Position numbers and translations under genes: made by a program. The notes under the pieces were generated by a model. It did not search any database. It saw nothing but the letters and a program-made list of their open reading frames with translations, and was not told the DNA's origin. A stretch of 64,000 nt of DNA from Hyalella azteca (lineage: Eukaryota > Arthropoda > Malacostraca > Amphipoda > Hyalellidae): positions 79,501-143,500 of the forward strand of contig NW_025930578.1 in the NCBI RefSeq assembly GCF_000764305.2. The letters are read 5' to 3'. Below, one piece after another: positions 1-9,000 of this stretch (positions are counted from its first letter, which is position 1; the number at the start of each line of letters is the position of its first letter).

Positions 1-171
1 GAGCATATGTTCAGTCTTAAAATGCCTAGCAAATTACGGACCAGGCAATAAGTCCAGCAGCTATCTCAATCAATCGTCAGTTATGGAAAGACCGGGTTCC
101 AAAGGCCGGATCCCTTGTGAATCAAGTCACGAAAAGTTCAAGAATCGGCAACAGGCCATGGGCCTATTTCT

Positions 172-326
172 TCAGTGCTGACACTTCTATTCTATTCTAT
201 TCTATTTTATTGTATCATAAAATGGATTCTATTTTATTATATTTATTATTATTATATATTATTGTATATTCTATTATATTATTATATTTTATTCTATTAT
301 TCTATACTATTCTAGTATTTTCTATG
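172..326. repeat. AT-rich low-complexity tract
   Basis: Degenerate TTCTA/TTTATTA runs. Reading frames through it encode only I/L/Y/F-rich peptide and are not genes. Confidence 0.8.
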
Positions 327-480
327 ATGACCTAGTTTGGGCAAGCAATACACCACAATTTGGAAAACGACTCACTCATTTATATCAGTGCGGTATAAAT
401 CTTGTAACAATTACTCTTCTAAGTCTAAAGTTTCATCTTCTACCTCAGCAGATAAATAAAATTTGTCCTAAGGATTCCTG

Positions 481-594
481 ACGTAAGTTCCCACTCACTT
501 TGTAAGTTCCTACTCACTACGTAAGTTCCTACTCACTACGTAAGTTCCTACTCAATACGTAAATTCCTACTCACCACGTAAGTTCCTACTCACA
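481..594. repeat. 19-bp tandem repeat
   Basis: About six copies of a unit close to ACGTAAGTTCCTACTCACT. Each unit contains GTAAGT, a perfect 5' splice-site consensus on the plus strand, but no exon is recognisable beside it. Confidence 0.85.
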
Positions 595-872
595 ATGGTC
601 CTTTTATATGTGGTCCCTTTACATGTGGTTCCTTTATATGTGGTCCCTTTACATGTGGTTCCTTTATATGTGGTCCCTTTACATGTGGTTCCTTTATATG
701 TGGTCCCTTTACATGTGGTCCCTTTACATGCGGTCCTTTCACATGTGGTCCCTTTACATGTGGTCCCTTTACATGTGGTCCCATTATATGTGGTTCCTTT
801 ACGTGTGGTCCCTTTACATGGGGTCCCTTTACATGTGATCCCTTTACATGTGGTTCCTTTATGTCATAAGTT
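595..872. repeat. 15-bp minisatellite
   Basis: About 18 copies of a unit close to GTGGTCCCTTTACAT with a TTCC/TCCC variant that alternates. The unit is a multiple of three, so all frames stay open; these are artefacts of the repeat. Confidence 0.9.
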
Positions 873-1184
873 TTGACTTGAACTGACTAAGCGAGACGTG
901 CGACTTTTGGCTTAATATTCATGCATTTACTTATCATATCATAATTGGCATAACGAAATTATTTTGTCTGAAGGATGAAGTGACAGAGAGGAGTAAGGAT
1001 AATTCGCTACACAGATTAAAAATATGGAAAAATATGGAAGATGAGACTGGGGAGAATATAAGACTAATAGAGTGTGTAAGAAGGGTCGATCAGGAAATTA
1101 AAGGGAGAATATTGGTGGTTAAATAAGAAAGAGAGAATAACATGAGAAAAATTGTATTGAAAATGAGGAAAGGATGGGGAGTAA

Positions 1185-1432
1185 GAGGAGTGAGTAGGAG
1201 GAGAGGGGAGGAGTGAGGGGAATAGGAGGAGTGAGGGGAGTAGGAGAAGTGAGGGGAGTGGGAGGAGTGAGGGGAGTAGTAGGAGTGATGGGAGTAGGAG
1301 GAGTGAGGGGAGAGGGGAGTAGGAGGAGTGAGGGGAGTAGGAGAAGTGAGGGGAGTGGGAGGAGTGAGGGGAGTAGTAGGAGTGAGGGGAGTAGGAGGAG
1401 TGAGGGGAGTAGTAGGAGTGAGGGGAAGGGAG
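1185..1432. repeat. GA-rich minisatellite (15-18 bp)
   Basis: Purine-rich array of GTGAGGGGAGTAGGAG-type units with a higher-order alternation of GGAGTAGG and GGAGTGGG variants. No gene is seen. Confidence 0.85.
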
Positions 1433-1439
1433 AAGATGA

Positions 1440-2263
1440 AGCCAGCAAGTCTAGGTGCGCACGACGCGCGCGGCAGTTAAGGTTTAATTAAGGAGCGACG
1501 TGCCTCGGGAATGTCAGTTCCACCTTACCTAGTGAAAAAATAGTAGATTCGCTTCACAAACTATAACGAAATTTTAGTTTAAAAATTGTAGCATTATTAA
1601 ATAACATTTTTTCACGCGCAAATTCAAATAGATTAATGCTTCAGGTAGGGATAAAAGTATCAAAGAAAACAAAGAAAATTTCTAGTTTATTAGCAATTAA
1701 TTTCTATGAACGCTGTGAAAATTGCAAAGGCTATTTTAAATTATTATTTTTTGTTTGTTTTTGTATTGTTTTTTTTCAGACAAATTTAACTTGAAACAGG
1801 ACATAACAGAAACTTTGACTTATTGCTTTTTCACATAAAGTTCGCATACAATAGAAACAGGAAAGTAACATCAAAGTTACCTTCAAAAGAACCAAGGAAC
1901 GAACGCAATGACCACAGCCAAAATTCAATAATGAGATAAAAAAATATATCAAGAAAAAATTTAGTTTCAAAATATTGCTTACTTTTTTAGTTATACAGTA
2001 CATACCTACGTATCAACTTTATTATGATTTTAAAATATTTTACATCTTTTGTCACTACGATAGCCCACATATTTTATAATTTTACGGAATTACTTCGAAA
2101 TTTCTTACATAACCATAATTATCCTCCCACTAATATGAGTGAATATTTCTGGATTATGTATTCATGTTTGATACCAATTTAATGTACGGTACTCAAAATA
2201 ATAATTTTTAAAGAATTCAAGGCGCCTGAATCACACATTGCATATGAAGTACGGTGATTAAAA
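1440..2263. other. 3' flank of the receptor gene
   Basis: AT-rich sequence with no recognisable gene. On the minus strand an AATAAA hexamer lies at 2023-2018, about 240 bases after the receptor stop codon, and is a plausible polyadenylation signal. The short open frame at 1776-2003 is AT-rich and has no recognisable features. Confidence 0.4.
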
Positions 2264-3054
2264 TCACCCACTGAGAGCTAGCCAAGCCAATCCTCCGTAA
2301 ACAGCTAGGAAAACCATCACTAGTGCAGGGAATACCAGCTGACTAAACCTGTTTAGTCTCCCAGCTAGATCCCGTGACACGGGCGGTATCGATGTGAGAT
2401 TACCAACAGAATTACCTGAAGATGATTCATTTTTTGAAGTACTAGATGAGTTCCCAGAAGATGGATACCTTGTTATTGCACCAGGTTCATTTGTTGGTGT
2501 TGGATTAGCGAGAAATGTTCGAGAAGGCAGCGTGTCCAAGTCCATTTGTTTATTCGCAGGATGAAGTGAACCCAAAGATAACTGATCATATTCAGTCGAC
2601 TTAGAAGCAACCATCAGTGTCCGGTTTGTAATTGTACTAGGTTCATTTGCTAGTGTTGAATTAACATGAAATGTTCGAGAAGGCAGCATATCCAAGTCTA
2701 TTTGTTTATTTTCATGATAAAGTGAACCCAAAGATACCTCGTCATATAATGTTGAATTAGATGAAGCCATGAATGTCTGGCCACGTGAAGATTCATTCTT
2801 CAACTTAATGTCTGATGAAAAACTCGGTGTTGATTGTGAGTCATTCTGCCAGCTGTAGCCATCTGTAGCCCATCCATCTGTAGTCCGACCATCTGTAGTC
2901 CGACCATCTGTAGTCCGACCATCTGTAGTCCATCCATCTGTAGTCCGACCATCTGTAGTCCATCCATTTGTTCCATGTTTGTGGAGAGGAATGGACCGAT
3001 GCTTGCCAACATTGCTCCCACGGAAGCATTTTTTTCCTATCGAGGATATCCGAC
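2264..3054 (-). CDS. Receptor exon 10: low-complexity loop and M4
   Basis: Terminal exon of 791 bases, acceptor ATTTTCCAG, TGA stop at 2264-2266. Encodes a Ser/Thr/Asn-rich cytoplasmic loop that begins with an in-frame 15-bp repeat (TDGRT/TDGWT units). It holds two diverged copies of an approximately 40-residue block (YDEVSLGSLYHENKQIDLDM and YDQLSLGSLHPANKQMDLDT). It ends RLNRFSQLVFPALVMVFLAV-YGGLAWLALSG, a typical M4. The NR-x-SR/SQ-x-x-FP start of M4 is shared by the family. Confidence 0.88.
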
Positions 3055-6000
3055 CTGGAAAATTTATTCGCGAATAAATTCGCGAAATATTTTAAAATGA
3101 AGTTCAATTTAAATATTTCAAATATTTCAAATATTTTTCGCGAATGCATTTTAAGTCAGCATAGTTTTTCTTTCATAGCCGATTAAGGTTCTAATTAGTT
3201 ACATTCTTTACTTAACTTATTTGCAATTACATTCGCTAAAACAGCGTAAAATTATCTATCTAATAAAAATTGTATTAAAAAAATAATGAAAATAAAATAC
3301 TTTAAATGTTAGAATGCAAGTTATCACGAATGTAAACCATAGTTATCATTTGACAATTGAATAATTGAATGATATTTAGTTCTTAATATGTAAATTAAAG
3401 ACACATAGGCACCTCCATGTTTGCTTCTTGCCCATCGCTTCCGCATAGGCCGTAGAAAATCTCTTTTCCTTTCACATTCTCTTTCCCTGGCCTTCCCCTC
3501 ATCCAGAGGACGTTGAGGGGATGCCAGGGGGAGTGGAGGAGCACATTGAGTTTGAATGGAGCTTTTCTACAAGAAAAAATAAGTTTGAACTATAAATAAA
3601 TATATAAATGTTTAAATTTATTTGAAATAAATAAATTTGAACTATAATGCATAAAACAATAATTAAATTCTTTCGTAAATCGATGCAAACAGTACAAGAC
3701 TAGGCTATGCAATAAATTATACGCGATAAAGTGAATGCGAAACTCCGTTTTGGTATTTAATTTTAAAGTGAGTGTTTATCACTTCTAGAATACATTCTAT
3801 CTGGTATGTAAGAGATCCCACCTAGAAGTAGTTGATGACACCCTAGAATAAATTCTTTCTAGTACCCGCCTATAAATAGTAGAGCGAGCTTCTCTAGTAA
3901 ATAATGTTAGAGTATCAAGTAGAAGTAGTATGCCTGTCCGCCCTATGGTGTTAGGGACAGCCTATAAATATATAATTTTATCGATACTTAGGTTACGTGT
4001 TTTGTCATTTTGTTTTTGAGTTACTATTACGTGACCTCGTGTAGACCCGCCGTGTAACTTGTCATTGTTATGTAGGGCGCTAATACCTTCGTCGGTGCTG
4101 CGCCGTATCTTAACCAAGTAACCATGCAAGTAAGTATTGTTATGTGATCCACCACAGAGGTTAGTACTTGCATTGTTTATCGTGTGTTGATCTTCGTGTT
4201 GATATAGTGGTGGCCTTTTTGTTGATATTTAATATTATTATTTATGTTAGTCTTTATTTGGGTGTTATATTCATTTGTTAGAGTTCCGTTAATTCAAGTC
4301 CTTGATTTGTATTTATTCTTGCTTTTCAGCGGGGCTCCGAACTTAAGACGTGATTAGGAATTAGTGGGCAAGGGCTAGAGAGACACGCGGTTTATAGTTT
4401 TGTAATTTGTTTTCTTGTATTTATCGTTCATTTATTATTATAGTTCTTTATTTGTCAGTTTTTATTCATCCTTTTTATTTGCGATCATTGGCCAAGTGTT
4501 CGGGGTCAAAGAATGCTTATTTATTGATTAGTCCCCAACAATGGATGCCTAATATAGTATGCTGGAATACCCACGTAAAAGTAGTTGAATGTGACCTACA
4601 GTGGGGGGAAATAAATATTCGTAACCTTTAAAAATCGTATTTTAATGTATGTAAGTACACAAACTTAACAGGAAAAGTGATTTAAATTATGTATAGAGAC
4701 GCATAGTATTCAAAAATACTATCAAAAGAAATTAAATCTCAATGCAACAAAAAACAATGCAACATGTTCACTTTTCGGGTGAAAAAAGTATTCATGAGCT
4801 GAATAAAGGGTATTTAACCAAGTATTAAATTAAAATAATGCGGATTTATTGTTTTGTACGAATACTTTTTTCACCCGAAAAGTGAACATGTTGCATTGTT
4901 TTTTGTTGTATTGAGATTTAATTTCTTTTGATAGTATTTTTGAATACTATGCGTCTCTTTACATAATTTAAATCACTTTTCCTGTTAAGTTTGTGTACTT
5001 ACATACATACATTAAAATACGATTTTTCAAGTGTACGAATATTTATTTCCCCCCACTGTATGTGTGCATTCTGTCTAATACCCCGTAGAAGTAGTATATA
5101 AGTTTGTCTAGTAAGTAAGAGTACCACGTAGAAGCAGCACGTAAGAGCACCACGTAGAAGTAGCACGTAAGAGTACCACGTAGAAGTAGCACGTAAGAGT
5201 ACTACGTAGAAGCAGCACGTAAGAGTACCACGTAGAAGCATCACGTAAGAGTACCACGTAGAAGCAGCACGTAAGAGTGCCACGTAGAAGCATCACATAA
5301 GAGTACCACGTAGAAGTAGTTGATGATGACGAGAGCGACGATGATGAGGAAGAGGCATGGTGATGCAGAACAAGAACCACACGTCTACCAGCCGTAGGTA
5401 GGCTGTACGGGGCATGGTCTGTGATACCTGACAGCGGTGCAGCGAACATTTAAAGGGACAGTTTCGGTAAAAAAATCATTATATTTTTTTTTATTTACGG
5501 ACGAATTGTTTTGAAAATTGGTACATGCATGTAAAACAAAAATTTAAGGTCTTTTTGTTAGTGCAACTTTTTAGAAAAAATTAAAGAAAACTTGAAATTT
5601 GTAGAAAACGGCGAAAAAAGGGGGAACTGTAAAAGCCTATCTTCTCATCCTATAAAGATGCTACAGCATCGAGAGACCTAACCTAACAGAAATTAATTTA
5701 GGACACGTGCATTAATTGATGAATGATTAGTAATTGATGAACGATCTATCATTTAAAAATTTATATTTTCACACATATTTAATGCACATGTGAGTATAAG
5801 AAATTCATTACATCGCTTAAATCAAATGACATTTTTACATTATCTTTTCAAGTAATTAATTTTTTATCATTCATATATGTTATGCAAGATGATTTAATTT
5901 CTAACGGATCAAAACTCAAAATAAATCATTATTATTAAATCTGAATCAAATGTTGAGAAATTTCCTGTGATATATTTATATTAGAATATTCAATTATATG

Positions 6001-9000
6001 TATATTCAAAATGAATAAATTTTCATCGTACATGCGGTAGAAAATATTGTTTTATTATAATATTTACATCATAATCAAAATGCTCTGAAGTACATAATAA
6101 AAAAATTTCATTATTATTACGTAATAAAATTGTATTACTATTAATTATAACGGCAATTATAATATACATAATACAATTATAACATACATATAATATATTC
6201 ATATTAACATTAGGAATGTACGTTTGACCTGAGTGAAGAACTGAGCCTCAACGAGCAGTGTCGTCAGAGTGACCATCACTCTGGAAATTAACAGGACACA
6301 TATTACAACCTCTGAACATTTATACTAAGTAAATTAAAACTAAAATACATACATTTTTAACAATCATTTTCTCATTATTATTTCATCACATATTTGGCGC
6401 TAGTTCATTATTATTTGTTATTCAATAAACTAGTTATTAATTCCTTAATTCCATTATTCCTAGCAAGTGCATAATTAATAATATTTTACTATACTATATT
6501 ATGATTTATGAATTATATTAACGATACTTTATTAATGATAAGTTTCTGAATGGTACCTGTCGTTGAAGTCGTCCAGGGGGAAATGGAAGGAGAGGTACCC
6601 AATTATAAGTAGAATCAAGGTAGGAGCGAAGGTGCTGATGATGTGATAGGTGACCAAGTTCTCTAGTATCATCGATACCTCGATTACTGAAGATGAACCG
6701 TCCTCGCTAGGCTTCTGTGGTTAGAACAATGTTTGTAATATCAATTCTAAAATCATTTGTCAAAATTCCTGAATGGATTGATGGAATGTATCCTAGTACT
6801 CGCCCCTAACAAGGCGCTTCTCAGGATATCCCTGGTGACGCCGTTATCCTTCAACCTCGATGCCAAGAATGGTGTTCCTCTACCCCTTCCGTCCAATATC
6901 CCGTTTCCGTTAAACAGTTGTACAAAGTCCCGTTTCTGTTAACTCCGTTGTCAAATTTTCGTGTTCCTTCAACCAGTTGTTTAACATTCCGTTTTCTTTA
7001 ACTCTTTTATCCAATATCCCGTTTCCATTGATCCCATTGCCAATATCCCGTTTCCTTTGACTATGTTGTCAATACCCCCTTTCCATTGACTTCGTCGTCC
7101 AATTGCTGTTTCCATTGACCCCATCGTTCAACATATCGTTTCCATTGACCCCGTCGTCCAACATATCGTTTCCATTGACCCCATCGTCCAACATATCGTT
7201 TCCATTGACCCCGTCGTCCAACATATCGTTACCATTGACCCCGTCGTCCAACATATCGTTTCCATTGACCCCGCCGTCCAACATATCGTTTCCATTGACC
7301 CCATCGTCCAACATATCGTTTCCATTGACCCCGTCGTCCATTATACCGTTTCCGTTTCCATTGACCCTGGTTGACCCTGTTGTCTAATACATCGGTTCCC
7401 TGACGGTGCTACGAGCATGTTTACGGTGTCAGTCTTAAGCATAATAAATGTAATTTGACAAATATTCGGTAGATAATCGTTGACATTTTTTCAAAATATA
7501 AGCTGAATCATGCTATATTAAGTTGGGAGTTTGAATATCTGAAGCACTTAGTTCACAACACGAAAACAACCCGCATGACAATTAAATCTATCGAGAAATC
7601 TTTTAAACATTCATGAATTATAATCAAGACGTTAATTTGTTAACCAAATATTCGCCATAAGATATTAATTTATCCCGTAATTACCAATTTTTGGCGATTG
7701 ATGTACAGATAATGAAATGTGATTACCTCGGTGACGTTCACAGATATTTTCTGGACGCTGTACTCCAGTAGGCGGGGTGACCCCTTGAAGATAACTCCTC
7801 CTTCCGCAGCTGACAGGTTCACAGGGCTCACACTCGGGGCAATCATCTATCAAGTTTAATTAATACTATATTTTATCACACTTTATTCTCCCATGTCAAT
7901 TGAACGAAAAACTATCCTTCCATTAAAAATCAGGTTAACCATTCGCGAGATGTCAAGATAACACGGTCAGTCAGCGGAGCTGGAAGACAAGTAAGAAGTC
8001 ATGTCCATAAACTAAGGCCTGTAAATATTGTAAGAAGTAACCGCATACATCGAAGTGAAAGGCATAAAAAGTTTTAAAATGTTTTAACAAGAACTCGGGT
8101 TCCATTTCCAACAACAAAAGTAAACTGTTAACTGTGATCGTAAACGAGTGTATAAAGACATTTTTGTATTACGGAAACACTCCCTAAAAATCACGGGGTG
8201 AAATGGAACCTGTTGAATTTCACTTGCCAGGTTTTGATTGTTTTCATAACTTGAATGAAGTATGCTGACGAGTATTTCTGGAATATTAAAAAGAACATTG
8301 CCTGATTGCGTTCGTTCCTTTTTGGTATAAGATTACTTATTAAAGAGCAGAAAAATCAGAAGAATTTTCAGTAAAATTACAAAATGTTTTGATTATATTT
8401 TTATTAACACATCCTATATGTGCGCATTTTTTTAAAACCAATTCTAATGTAATTTTTAAAAATCTTACCAAAGAACATTTTTGCGTGTCGAAAGGGAAAG
8501 CAAAGAAGTCGAAGGAGCAGCTGGAAGAAACCGTGAAGGCTGCGTTGAGCAGCAGAGGGTTGTCTTCTCCGTCGAAAATGTTGTCTGTGATTATAACTGA
8601 GCATAGGATTACTGGTTCTTAACATAACAATCATGATTGATAGCGATAGGATGAAGGTAGCCATGTCTGCACAACGCATTTGCATTCAAAATGGTATTTT
8701 TTAGGACAAAAATGCAAGTTTATTTACCGAACAAGCTCATATAAGTACGAATTTTTCAGAACATTTGCTAAAAGACTCGGAGGAAATTTAACTTCGATGG
8801 CGAATATGATATTTTTGAACGCTACGTGCATTAACTAAGTTGAATTAACAAAATTATTCAAGTGACGCTGGCATCAAATACGTACGTTACCTGTCGTATC
8901 GTTAATGAGCAACCTCACGTTTCAGGCATCCACGTACCTTCAAACACGCTCTCCAAACTCCTGGCCATCGGTTCACTCCTCCTGACAATGAACAGTTCCT

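Noticed and set aside
595..876. Long open frames on both strands through the 15-bp array
   Set aside because: The repeat unit is a multiple of three without stops; composition is VPLHV or GPHVK repeats with no start context.
5108..5449. 113-codon minus frame with serine and STTSTWYSYV repeats
   Set aside because: Wrong frame of the M3 exon running into its donor array.
8404..8685. 93-codon minus frame across receptor exon 4
   Set aside because: It overlaps the Cys-loop exon in another frame; the spliced frame gives the diagnostic CSFDFFAFPFDTQKC.
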